From positions 1 to 64,000 of the forward strand of contig CAMDJV010000007.1 in assembly GCA_945901085.1 (NCBI GenBank): DNA of 64,000 nt. The letters run 5' to 3'. The stretch's first letter is position 1. Each line of letters begins with the position of its first letter. A model generated the notes under the pieces. It was not told the origin of the DNA and made no database searches. It saw only the letters and a program-made list of their open reading frames with translations. Shown here in pieces: positions 43,594 to 52,147 of this stretch. Position numbers and translations under genes: made by a program. The DNA comes from Rhodovarius crocodyli (GTDB lineage Bacteria > Pseudomonadota > Alphaproteobacteria > Acetobacterales > Acetobacteraceae).

Positions 43594-44408
43594 GTTTCGC
43601 AGGCTTCCCCCGGGGCCGCATGCCCCGGGTGATGGGTATTCTCAACGTCACCCCGGATAGTTTTTCCGGCGATGGCCGCCCGGTCGAGGCGGCCATTTTG
43701 CGTGGTAGGGCGCTGATCGCCGCCGGTGCCGATATGCTCGATATTGGCGGCGAATCCACCCGCCCGGGCATGACACCCGTCACGGTCGCCGAGGAAATCG
43801 CCCGGGTCGTGCCGGTCATCCAGGCCCTCGCCCCCCTCATCCCCATCAGCATCGATACCCGCAACGCCGCAACCATGGCCGCCGGCCTCTCGGCCGGCGC
43901 GCGGGTGGTCAATGACGTCACCGCCCTCCGGCATGACCCAGCGGCGCTGGAGGTGGTGGCGCAATCCGGCTGCCCCGTCATCATCATGCATATGCCGGGC
44001 ACCGACCCGCGCCACATGCAGGCGCAAACCGCCTATACCGATGTGGTCGCCGAGGTGAGAGATTTCCTCCTCACCCGCGCCAAAACCTTGCGCCAGGCCG
44101 GCATCTGCGATATCTGCCTCGACCCGGGAATCGGCTTCGGCAAAACCCTGCCGCAAAACCTGGCGCTGCTGCGCGCCCTTCCTGCCCTGGTGGCGCAAGG
44201 CTTGCCGGTGCTGCTCGGCGCTTCGCGCAAATCCTTCATCTCGGGAATCTCCCCCGCACCGGTGGACCAGCGCCTGCCCGGCAGCCTCGCCGCCGCCCTG
44301 GCCGGCGCCGATGCGGGCGTAGCCTGGCTGCGGGTGCATGATGTGCCCGAAACCCGCCAGGCCCTGGCCGTCTGGGCCGCCATTCACGCCGCCTGCGAAA
44401 CCACCTAA
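43590..44408 (+). CDS. folP: Dihydropteroate synthase
   Basis: FolP condenses p-aminobenzoate with dihydropterin pyrophosphate; it is the sulfonamide target. Up to 272 residues from a TTG that overlaps the ftsH stop as TTGA, or 262 from the ATG at 43620 directly before [14 protein letters not shown] list the longer form with reserve. Pterin-site motifs are present: [58 protein letters not shown] and [16 protein letters not shown] replaces the more usual SFSDGG. Between ftsH and glmM, as in many alphaproteobacteria. Confidence 0.93.
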   Translation: MSFAGFPRGRMPRVMGILNVTPDSFSGDGRPVEAAILRGRALIAAGADMLDIGGESTRPGMTPVTVAEEIARVVPVIQALAPLIPISIDTRNAATMAAGLSAGARVVNDVTALRHDPAALEVVAQSGCPVIIMHMPGTDPRHMQAQTAYTDVVAEVRDFLLTRAKTLRQAGICDICLDPGIGFGKTLPQNLALLRALPALVAQGLPVLLGASRKSFISGISPAPVDQRLPGSLAAALAGADAGVAWLRVHDVPETRQALAVWAAIHAACETT

Positions 44409-44418
44409 ACTCCAGCCC

Positions 44419-45771
44419 ATGAGCCCCCGCAAACTCTTCGGCACCGATGGCATCCGCGGCACCGCCAATCGCGCGCCCATGGACCCCGCCACGGCGCTGC
44501 GCCTTGGCCAGGCGGCGGGGCGCTTTTTCAACCGCGGCAATCATCGCCACCGGGTCATCATCGGCAAGGATACCCGCCTCTCGGGCTATATGCTCGAAGC
44601 GGCGCTGACCGCGGGCTTCGTCTCCGCCGGCATTGATGTCGTGCTGGTCGGCCCGCTGCCCACCCCGGCCATTGCCCTGCTCGCCCGCTCCATGCGCGCC
44701 GATCTGGGCGTGATGATCTCCGCCAGCCACAACCCCTATGAGGATAATGGCATCAAGCTCTTCGGCCCCGAGGGCCTGAAGCTCTCCGATGCCGATGAGG
44801 CCGAGATCGAGGCGCTGATGGCGGGTGACCTCTCCCCAGCCCACGCCACACCGCAAAAACTCGGCCGCGCCAGCCGGCTGGAAGATGCCCCCGGCCGCTA
44901 TATCGAGGCCGCCAAGCAAAGCTTCCCCCGCGGCCGCACGCTGGAGGGGCTTCGCATCGTCGTCGATTGCGCCCATGGCGCGGCCTATAAGGTCGCGCCC
45001 ACCGTCTTGTGGGAATTGGGCGCCGAGGTGGTCTCCATCGGCGTCTCGCCCGATGGCTTCAACATCAACAAGGGCTTTGGCTCCACCCATACCGCGCCGC
45101 TGGTCGATGTCTTGCGCGAGCGCCGGGCCGATCTGGGCATCGCCCTCGATGGCGATGCCGACCGTCTCGTGCTGGTCGATGAACTCGGCAACGTCGTCGA
45201 TGGCGACCAGATTTTGGCACTCATCGCCGATCGCTGGCAGGCCGAAGGCCGCCTCACCGGCGAGGCCGTCGTCGCCACCGTCATGTCCAATATGGGCTTG
45301 GAGCGCCATCTGGCCGCCAAAAAACTCGCCCTCCACCGCACCGCGGTGGGCGACCGTTATGTCGGCGAGCGCATGCGTGAGGCCGGCTGCAACCTGGGTG
45401 GTGAGCAATCCGGCCACATGATCATGAGCGATTTCGGCACCACCGGCGATGGGCTCGTCGCGGCCTTGCAGGTGCTGGCGGTGCTGGTGGAGGAGGGCCG
45501 TCCCGCCTCCGCCGCGCTGCGCCGGTTTCACCCGCTGCCGCAAAAACTGGTCAATGTGCGCCATGCCGGCGGTGCGCCGCACCGCATGCCCGAGGTGGTG
45601 GCCGCCATCGCCGCCGAGGAAACCGCCTTAGCCGGCCGGGGCAGGGTGCTGATCCGCGCCAGCGGCACCGAACCCGTCATCCGCGTCATGGCCGAGGCCG
45701 AGGATGAGGTGCTGCTCGAAGCCACCATGGAGCGCCTCCTCGCCACCATCCGCCGGGCGACAGTGGCATGA
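44419..45771 (+). CDS. glmM: Phosphoglucosamine mutase
   Basis: GlmM interconverts glucosamine-6-phosphate and glucosamine-1-phosphate on the way to UDP-GlcNAc, peptidoglycan and LPS. The 450 residues show [13 protein letters not shown] at the N-terminus, the phosphorylated Ser103 in [18 protein letters not shown], the metal loop DGDADRL near 247, GEQSGHMI and the phosphate-binding [13 protein letters not shown]. The frame upstream of this Met overlaps folP. It overlaps thiD by ATGA. Confidence 0.97.
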   Translation: MSPRKLFGTDGIRGTANRAPMDPATALRLGQAAGRFFNRGNHRHRVIIGKDTRLSGYMLEAALTAGFVSAGIDVVLVGPLPTPAIALLARSMRADLGVMISASHNPYEDNGIKLFGPEGLKLSDADEAEIEALMAGDLSPAHATPQKLGRASRLEDAPGRYIEAAKQSFPRGRTLEGLRIVVDCAHGAAYKVAPTVLWELGAEVVSIGVSPDGFNINKGFGSTHTAPLVDVLRERRADLGIALDGDADRLVLVDELGNVVDGDQILALIADRWQAEGRLTGEAVVATVMSNMGLERHLAAKKLALHRTAVGDRYVGERMREAGCNLGGEQSGHMIMSDFGTTGDGLVAALQVLAVLVEEGRPASAALRRFHPLPQKLVNVRHAGGAPHRMPEVVAAIAAEETALAGRGRVLIRASGTEPVIRVMAEAEDEVLLEATMERLLATIRRATVA

Positions 45772-46556
45772 AGGGCCGGGTTCTCATCATCGCCGGCAGC
45801 GATTCCGGCGGCGGTGCTGGCATTCAGGCCGATATCAAATCGGTCAGCGCCATGGGCGCCTTCGCCGCCACCGCCATCACCGCCCTCACCGCGCAGAACA
45901 CGCTGGGCGTGCATGGCATCGAGGCCGTCTCCACCCCCTTCCTGCGCCAGCAAATCCGCGTCGTGCTCGAGGATATCGGCGCCGATGCGATCAAGACCGG
46001 CATGCTGCATGATGTGCCGACCATCCTCGCCGTCTGCGCCGAACTCCGCGCCCTCGCCCCCGCTGTGCCGCTGGTGGCGGACCCGGTGATGGTGGCCAAG
46101 GGCGGCCATCGCCTGCTGGCCGAGGATGCGGTGGCCACGCTGAGGGCCGAATTGCTGCCACTTGCCAGCATCATTACCCCCAATATCCCCGAGGCCGAGG
46201 TGCTCTGCGGCATCACCATCCGCGATGAGGCGGATATGCATGCGGCGGCGACAAAACTGCTGAGCCTGGGGGTGCGCGCCGTCTTGCTGAAAGGCGGCCA
46301 TATGGAAGGGCCGGTATTGGTGGACCTGCTGGTCAGCGCCACCGGCACAACCCGCTTCGAAAGCCCGCGCATCGCCACCCGCCACACCCATGGCACCGGC
46401 TGCACCCTGGCCAGCGCCCTGGCCGCGGGCCTCGCCCAGGGCATGGCGCTGGAGGATGCCACCTCTCGGGCCCGCTCTTATGTCCGGGCTGCGATCCTGA
46501 ACGCACCGGGATATGGGCAAGGCCATGGGCCTTTGGACCATTCGGCACGGTGGTGA
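45768..46556 (+). CDS. thiD: Hydroxymethylpyrimidine/phosphomethylpyrimidine kinase
   Basis: ThiD phosphorylates HMP to HMP-PP in thiamine synthesis. The 262 residues show [72 protein letters not shown] and the C-terminal ribokinase-type [21 protein letters not shown] with the anion hole. Coupled to glmM by ATGA. No TPP riboswitch or other thi gene is adjacent. Confidence 0.95.
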   Translation: MKGRVLIIAGSDSGGGAGIQADIKSVSAMGAFAATAITALTAQNTLGVHGIEAVSTPFLRQQIRVVLEDIGADAIKTGMLHDVPTILAVCAELRALAPAVPLVADPVMVAKGGHRLLAEDAVATLRAELLPLASIITPNIPEAEVLCGITIRDEADMHAAATKLLSLGVRAVLLKGGHMEGPVLVDLLVSATGTTRFESPRIATRHTHGTGCTLASALAAGLAQGMALEDATSRARSYVRAAILNAPGYGQGHGPLDHSARW

Positions 46557-46587
46557 GAGGTTTGAGTGCCTATCCCGCCAGGGGCGC

Positions 46588-46631
46588 TTAGAGCCTGTGC
46601 AGCGAGCCAAGGCGCACTGAACAGCCTCTAA
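46588..46631. terminator. 15-bp imperfect inverted repeat between convergent genes
   Basis: TTAGAGCCTGTGCAG (46588-46602) and CTGAACAGCCTCTAA (46617-46631) pair at 13 of 15 positions with a 14-nt loop. It lies between the converging thiD and solute-binding protein genes and can end transcription from both sides. The arm sequence also resembles insertion-sequence ends of the type GAGCCTGTTCAG, so a collapsed element is an alternative. Confidence 0.5.
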
Positions 46632-46688
46632 ACCAAGGGTAGGAAGGCGACAGCCGCGCCCCTTATCACAAGCGCGCGGATGCCCGCC

Positions 46689-48245
46689 TCATCGCCCCGA
46701 CCGCACGCCCATTGCCAATGTCCGCTCATCCATGCGGGGGTCATGCGTCAGGCCGCGCCGCATGGCCCAGCTATTGGTGAGTTGCAGCAACTGGAGCATC
46801 GGCAGTTCTTCCGCGTAGCGGGCGGTGGCCTCGTGCCACAGCGCCTCGCGCGCCCGGTCATCCATCGTGGCCGATGCGCGTGCGGTAATATCGTCGAACC
46901 AGGCGTTGGAGTAGCGGGCGTTGTTATTCGCTCCTGTCAGCCGCTGGCGGTCGAAAGTATTGACGGTATTGACCAGGAAATTCGAGGCTTCGCCGGTCGA
47001 AGAGCCCCATGCGGCCATTTGCATGGCGAATTCGACCCGCGCCCGGCGAGGGACGAAGGCGGTGAAGGGCATGGCGTCCACCGTGACGCGCAGACCTATG
47101 CGACTCCACATCTGGGCCACGGCCTGGGTCAGCCGGCTGTCATTCGGCCAGCGGTCATTGGGCGTGTGCACGGTGAGGCGAAAGCCCTCGGGGAAGCCCG
47201 CTTCGGCCAGTAGGCGGCGGGCGGCTTCAGGGTCGAAGCGGTCTGGTCGCACCGCCGTATTATAGCCGAAGGCGCCTTCCGGCAGCCATTGTCCGCTGGC
47301 CACCGCGGCACCTTCCATGACGCGTTCCACCAGCGCGTTGCGGTTGATGGCCAGTGAAAGCGCGCGGCGCACCCGGGCGTCGCGGAATGGGTTTTGCGGC
47401 AGCGGTGTGCCCTGGTTGTCGGTTACCCAGGGGCTGGGGCCGGAGCGGGAATGATCGGGCGCCATATAGACGGTGCGCAGACTGGCGATTTCCGTCACCA
47501 CCAGCCGCTGGTCCCGCTTGAGCCGTGCCAGGTCGGAGGTTGGGATCTGGTCAATGATGTCCACATCGCCGGCCAACATGGCCGCGGTGCGGGATGCATC
47601 ATTGAGGATCATCCGGTAATCCACCCGCGCCCAGGGTTCGCGTTCGCCCCAGAACGCGTCGTTGCGGATCAGTTCCACGCGCTCGCCCGAGCGATAGGCC
47701 CCCAGCCGATAGGGGCCGGTGCCGATGGCGGCGCGGCCTTGGTTGAAATCCTCGCTGCCCAGCCCCTCGGCGGCGTGGCGGGCGACAATGGAGACCGAGG
47801 CGAGGTCGAGCGGCAGCAGCGGGTGCGGCGCGGCGGTGTGGATGCGCAGCAGCAGCGGGTTGATCACCTCAACGCGGGTGATTGGCCGCAGGAAGCCCAT
47901 GAAGCTGCCCGGGCTATTCGCCACATTGGGAACGCGGGCAAAGGTGAAGACCACATCATCGGCGGTGAAGGGCCGGCCGTCATGCCAGGTCACGCCCGGG
48001 CGCAACGCGAATTCCCAGGTCGTATCATCCACGGCCCGCCAAGCGGTGGCGAGGCCTGGCTGGGGGCGGGCGCGGCCGTCGCGTTCCACCAGCCGGTCGA
48101 AGATATGCATGGTGAGTGCGTTGTTGGGGCCGAGATTATGAAAATGCGGGTCGATGCTGGTCACCGCCGCCCCCACCCCCATGGTCAGGGTTTGCGCCGC
48201 GGCGGGCAGCGCCAGGCTCAGCGCCAGGGCAATCGCGCGGATCAT
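46689..48245 (-). CDS. ABC transporter solute-binding protein, family 5 (DppA/OppA type)
   Basis: A periplasmic receptor of 518 residues with a signal peptide (ALALSLALPAAAQ). TSIDPHFHNLGPNN, RDGRARPQPGLATAWRAVDD, TWEFALRPGVTWHDGRPFTADDVVFTFAR, GTGPYRL and DARVRRALSLAINRNALVERVM are classical for peptide/nickel/opine receptors. No matching permease or ATPase genes are adjacent, so it must use components encoded elsewhere. Its ATG overlaps the stop of the Bug receptor gene (4 nt), placing it last in the leftward ldh-bug operon. Confidence 0.93.
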   Translation of the reverse strand: MIRAIALALSLALPAAAQTLTMGVGAAVTSIDPHFHNLGPNNALTMHIFDRLVERDGRARPQPGLATAWRAVDDTTWEFALRPGVTWHDGRPFTADDVVFTFARVPNVANSPGSFMGFLRPITRVEVINPLLLRIHTAAPHPLLPLDLASVSIVARHAAEGLGSEDFNQGRAAIGTGPYRLGAYRSGERVELIRNDAFWGEREPWARVDYRMILNDASRTAAMLAGDVDIIDQIPTSDLARLKRDQRLVVTEIASLRTVYMAPDHSRSGPSPWVTDNQGTPLPQNPFRDARVRRALSLAINRNALVERVMEGAAVASGQWLPEGAFGYNTAVRPDRFDPEAARRLLAEAGFPEGFRLTVHTPNDRWPNDSRLTQAVAQMWSRIGLRVTVDAMPFTAFVPRRARVEFAMQMAAWGSSTGEASNFLVNTVNTFDRQRLTGANNNARYSNAWFDDITARASATMDDRAREALWHEATARYAEELPMLQLLQLTNSWAMRRGLTHDPRMDERTLAMGVRSGR

Positions 48246-49222
48246 CGTTCCAGCCTCAAGCCGGTGCGGGCCACGAGGTCACGGTATTTCTCCACCTCCG
48301 ATTGCAGAAAGGCGCGGGTGGTATCGGGCGTATTGGGCCGGTTCCACATCACCACACCCGCGGTGAGAAAGCGCTCGGCCAGCGCCCGCTCGGCAGTGGC
48401 AAGGTTCAGCGCCGCATTCAGCCGCGCCAGAATGGCCGGCGGCATGCGTGGCGGGCCGATGATCATGTTCCATGTCGTGAGTTCGAAATCCGGCAGCGCG
48501 GATTCGGCGAGGGTGGGGATATCAGGGAAGGCGGGGAAGCGCTCGCGGCTCGTCACCGCCAGGCCCTTGACCATGCCATCGCGAATTTGCGCGGCCGCGC
48601 TGGCCAGCACCGAGACACCGAAATTGCCCTCATCCTGGTAGATCGAGGTCAGCATCAGCCCGCCCGAGCGATAGGGCAGGTGGGTGAAGCGGGTGTTGAG
48701 GCGCAGCCCGATCATCTCAGCGCCCAATTGTGGAATGCTGCCCACGCCCGATGTGGCATAGGTATAGGTGTCGCGCGGCGCCGCCCGCAGCCGGGCGATG
48801 GCCTCCACCGCGGTATTGGCGGGGAAGCGCGGCGAGGTGATGAAGACCATGGGTGCCGTGCCCACCATGCCGATCTGGGTGAAATCGCCCACCGGGTCAA
48901 ATGGCGTGCCGCCCTGCAACGCGGCAGGGGCAATGGCGTGCGAGGAGACCTCGACCAGCATGATGGTATGCCCATCAGGTGATTGCCGACGTAACCAATC
49001 AGCCGCAACCGTCCCCGAGGCGCCGGGCCGGTTTTCCACAACCACCCGTGCGCCACCCCCGATATGGTGGGCGAAGCGCTCGGAGATAAGCCGGCAGGCA
49101 ATATCAGTCGAGCCGCCAGGGGCAAAACCGCTGATCAAGGTGATGGGGCGCTCCGGCCAATTCTGGGCCAGGGCCGGTAGGGCCATGGCGGTCAGGGCGG
49201 CAGGCAGGTGGCGGCGCAGCAT
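48242..49222 (-). CDS. Bug-type tripartite tricarboxylate receptor protein
   Basis: A 326-residue periplasmic binding protein of the Bug family, which feeds TctAB-type transporters or sensors. The start MLRRHLPAALTAMALPALAQ is a signal peptide; the longer frame belongs to sequence between genes. WPERPITLISGFAPGGSTDIACRLI, VVVENRPGASGTVAADWLRRQSPDGHT and LPYRSGG are the expected loops around the carboxylate ligand. It is the second of two adjacent Bug genes and overlaps the family-5 receptor gene by 4 nt. Confidence 0.93.
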   Translation of the reverse strand: MLRRHLPAALTAMALPALAQNWPERPITLISGFAPGGSTDIACRLISERFAHHIGGGARVVVENRPGASGTVAADWLRRQSPDGHTIMLVEVSSHAIAPAALQGGTPFDPVGDFTQIGMVGTAPMVFITSPRFPANTAVEAIARLRAAPRDTYTYATSGVGSIPQLGAEMIGLRLNTRFTHLPYRSGGLMLTSIYQDEGNFGVSVLASAAAQIRDGMVKGLAVTSRERFPAFPDIPTLAESALPDFELTTWNMIIGPPRMPPAILARLNAALNLATAERALAERFLTAGVVMWNRPNTPDTTRAFLQSEVEKYRDLVARTGLRLER

Positions 49223-49289
49223 AAAGGAATTTCCCCGAATTGTTCTTGCCCAGATCAAAGCAGCAACCGGGGGTGATGCGCAACGTGCC

Positions 49290-50234
49290 TCAGGGGCGCT
49301 CGAGCCGCAGCCCTGCCGCATCCGCCACCGCGCGGAATTTCGCGATCTCTGCCGCGATGAAGGCCTGGGTGGCGGCCGGGCCTGTGGGTGGGGGCACCTC
49401 CACCCCCAGCCCGGCCAGCCGGGCGGCCAGGGCCGGTTCGGCCAGCGCCGCATGCACCGCCTGGGCCAGCGCCGCCACCCTGGCCGGCGGCGTGCCGGCT
49501 GGTGCCAGCATGGCGTTCCAGGTCGAGAGGTCATAGGGCCCCAGGCCCTGTGATTCCAGCGTGGGCAATTGCGGGTAGGTGGGGGCAGGCCGCGCCGTGC
49601 CCAGCGCCAGCAGCCGGATGCGGCCATCAGCCGCCAGCCCCGCCACCCCGGCCAGCGTGTCCATGGCGAAGGGCACCTCGCCGCGCGCCAGGGCCTCGAG
49701 CGCCGGCGCACCCCCGCGATAGGGAATATGCTCCGCCCGCAGCCCCGCCCGCTGCAGAAACAGCTCCGAGGAGAGATGGGTAATACTGCCAGCCCCGGCC
49801 GAGCCATAAGCGCCGCGGCCATCGGCCAATTGCGCGCGCAAACCCGCCACATCCCGCGCACCGCCCGGCGGCACAGCCAGCGCCAGCGGCGTCACCCCCG
49901 TCAGGGCCACCGCCGCAAAATCCGCCACCGCATCATAAGAGAGGTCACGGAACACCGCGGGGTTGGCGCCATGCGAACTGGCCGAGGCGAAGAGCAGGGT
50001 ATGGCCATCGGCCGGCGCCCGCTTCACCGCCTCACTGCCCAGAGCGCCGCCCGCGCCGGTGCGGTTTTCCACCACCACCCGGGTGGCGAGAAGGCCGGTC
50101 AGCCGTTCAGCCAGCAGCCGGGCGGCAATATCAGTCGAGCCACCAGCCGCGAAGGGCACAACCAGGGTGATCGCACGCTCGGGAAAGGCAAGAGCGGCGG
50201 AGGGGAAAAGGGCAAGGAGGGCGCGACGTTTCAT
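49290..50234 (-). CDS. Bug-type tripartite tricarboxylate receptor protein
   Basis: A 314-residue Bug receptor with a signal peptide (RRALLALFPSAALAFP). FPERAITLVVPFAAGGSTDIAARLLAERL, VVVENRTGAGGALGSEAVKRAPADGHTLL, AGSITHLSSELF and HIPYRGGAPALEALARGE are the family motifs. It is a paralogue of the next gene (68 nt downstream) but clearly divergent, so the two probably bind different carboxylates. No TctA or TctB gene is in the window. Confidence 0.93.
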   Translation of the reverse strand: MKRRALLALFPSAALAFPERAITLVVPFAAGGSTDIAARLLAERLTGLLATRVVVENRTGAGGALGSEAVKRAPADGHTLLFASASSHGANPAVFRDLSYDAVADFAAVALTGVTPLALAVPPGGARDVAGLRAQLADGRGAYGSAGAGSITHLSSELFLQRAGLRAEHIPYRGGAPALEALARGEVPFAMDTLAGVAGLAADGRIRLLALGTARPAPTYPQLPTLESQGLGPYDLSTWNAMLAPAGTPPARVAALAQAVHAALAEPALAARLAGLGVEVPPPTGPAATQAFIAAEIAKFRAVADAAGLRLERP

Positions 50235-50295
50235 CTCTCCCGAGTGACCTGCCCATGTTGCGCGCGGATGACGGCGCCGTGGCTATGGCGTGAAC

Positions 50296-50985
50296 TCAGC
50301 GCTTAGGCGGCTCGCCCATCAGCCCCGAGGCCAGCGAGGCCCGATACAGCTTCAACAGAAAATCCGGCTGTTTCGCAGCCTCGCGCAGGGTGGCGATATC
50401 CTCAGCGGCGGGAGGGGTGAGCAGCGGCATCACCGTCGGCAGCGGCCCCAAAGGCTGCGGGAAGCCCAGCAGCGCATCGATCACCCCATCGGAGAGCGGC
50501 GCCAGCACACCGCAGGTCATCTCAAAACCATCAAAGGGCATGAGGCGGCCGCCAAACCCCGTGCCCTCCTGCCCCGGCCGGGCCAGCCCGGCATCCCATA
50601 AATGCACCGCCATGCCGCGCAGCATGTCATCCACCCAGACGCCACCCTCAGGATGCGGGCCAGCCACGCGAAACAGCGTGATGCGGGTGTGCTGCAAGGC
50701 CTCAAGCACCCCCGCCGCCTCGCTGCCCGGCGGGGGCTGGTTCATCCGCACCTCGCGCTCCAGCGCCGGGCGATGCTCACCCACCGGGGCGAAAATCCCC
50801 AGATCCAGCAGCAGGGCCAATTGCGCATCGGCGCTCACCGCGGGGTTTTTGCCATCCCACAGCCCCAGCGCCCGGCCCTGGCTGGCGGCCGAGGCGGCGG
50901 GAATGCGCTTCGAGGCCCCGGTCAGAATGGCGCTGCGCGCCGCAGCATAGGCCTGATAGATCGGGTTGGTGGCGATATCGCTCAC
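50296..50985 (-). CDS. Unrecognised cytoplasmic protein coupled to Ldh-type dehydrogenase
   Basis: A 229-residue protein without signal peptide or membrane segment. I do not recognise the family. Distinct blocks are ASQGRALGLWDGKNPAVSADAQLALLLDLG, then HTRITLFRVAGPHPEGGVWVDDMLRG and GRLMPFDGFEMTCGVLAPLSDG. The start overlaps the dehydrogenase stop by ATGA and the Bug receptor starts 61 nt after its stop, so it belongs to the same catabolic operon. A role in handling the transported acid or the dehydrogenase product is a guess. Confidence 0.75.
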   Translation of the reverse strand: MSDIATNPIYQAYAAARSAILTGASKRIPAASAASQGRALGLWDGKNPAVSADAQLALLLDLGIFAPVGEHRPALEREVRMNQPPPGSEAAGVLEALQHTRITLFRVAGPHPEGGVWVDDMLRGMAVHLWDAGLARPGQEGTGFGGRLMPFDGFEMTCGVLAPLSDGVIDALLGFPQPLGPLPTVMPLLTPPAAEDIATLREAAKQPDFLLKLYRASLASGLMGEPPKR

Positions 50986-52073
50986 AACTGGTTCGGCACC
51001 GTGACGTTGAGCCGATGCGCGGTGGCGGCGATATTGGCCCAGGTTTCCGCCGGCAGCGGCACACCATTCTTCAGCCTATCGGCACGCCGCGCGGCCTCAG
51101 GCTCGCCTGGCACCAGCACCGGCATATCGGCCGAGGCCGGCGCGCAGCCCTTCACCCAGGCCACATATTCGCGCGCGGTGGCGTGGAAAGTCGCCAAATC
51201 GCCAAAATGCTGCGGCGAGAAGAACATCGAGAACATGCCATTGGTGATCCGCCCACGCGCACCCACCGGCCCCGAGGTGCCGCCGCCGGTCAGCGCCCCG
51301 GCCAGCAATTCGCACATCATCGCCAGCCCCGAGCCCTTATGCTCGCCAAAGGCCCGAATGGCGCCAGCCCCCAGCGAGGGATTGCGCGGGCCCACCGATT
51401 CATAGGGGCCATAGAGCGTATGCGGGTCAGAAGAGAGCCTGCCATCGGGCTCGATCAGCGCGCCCTCGGGCAGCGCCTTGCCGCCATTGCTGGCGACCAG
51501 CACCTTGCCCTCGGCCACGAAACTTGTGGCGAAATCCAGCAGCACCGGCCCCTCGGGCAGCGGCACGCCCACGCAGAAGGGCGCAGTGGAGAAGCGCCGC
51601 TCGGTGCCGCCAAACGGCGCCACCAGCACGCTGCCCGCCACATTGACGAAATGCACCGAGATCAACCCGGCCGCGATCGCCATCTCGGCATAATCGCCCA
51701 CCCGGCCGATATGGCCGGCATTGCGCAACCCCATGATGCAGGAGCCATTGGCGAGCGCACGCTCAATCGCCAAATCGGTCGCTTGCTTGGCCACCGTCTG
51801 GCCAAAGCCATAATGGCCATCGAGCAGCACAAAGGCGCCGCCATCGGCAATGATCGAGGCCTGCTGGCCAGCGAGCACAAAACCCTCCTCCTGCCATTCC
51901 ACATAACGCGGCACGCGCACCACGCCATGGCTGTCATGCCCGGCGAGATTGGCGCCAAGCAGATGGGTGGCGATGCGCCTGGCCTCGGTTTGCGAACATC
52001 CGGTGGCGAGGAAGATGCGGTTCACCACATCTTCGAGCAGGGCGGCGGGAATCAGGAGATCGGTGCTGGCCAT
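50982..52073 (-). CDS. Malate/L-lactate (Ldh_2) family NAD(P)-dependent oxidoreductase
   Basis: A 363-residue member of the Ldh_2 (MDH2/LDH2) family, unrelated in fold to classical malate dehydrogenases. ANLAGHDSHGVVRVPRYVEW contains the catalytic DSHG motif with His; GHYGFGQTVAKQATDLAIERA, RNAGHIGRVGDYAE, ATSFVAEGKV and FGEHKGSGLAMMCELLAGALTGG are also typical. Family substrates include malate, lactate, ureidoglycolate and sulfolactate. Context with two Bug receptors suggests a hydroxy-acid. It begins the operon. Confidence 0.92.
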   Translation of the reverse strand: MASTDLLIPAALLEDVVNRIFLATGCSQTEARRIATHLLGANLAGHDSHGVVRVPRYVEWQEEGFVLAGQQASIIADGGAFVLLDGHYGFGQTVAKQATDLAIERALANGSCIMGLRNAGHIGRVGDYAEMAIAAGLISVHFVNVAGSVLVAPFGGTERRFSTAPFCVGVPLPEGPVLLDFATSFVAEGKVLVASNGGKALPEGALIEPDGRLSSDPHTLYGPYESVGPRNPSLGAGAIRAFGEHKGSGLAMMCELLAGALTGGGTSGPVGARGRITNGMFSMFFSPQHFGDLATFHATAREYVAWVKGCAPASADMPVLVPGEPEAARRADRLKNGVPLPAETWANIAATAHRLNVTVPNQL

Positions 52074-52147
52074 GACAACTTTCTGGTTGATTTTCCCGGC
52101 TCTGTGAAGCCGTTGCCGCAGGCTGCGGCTTTCGGTAGGCTTGCTGG

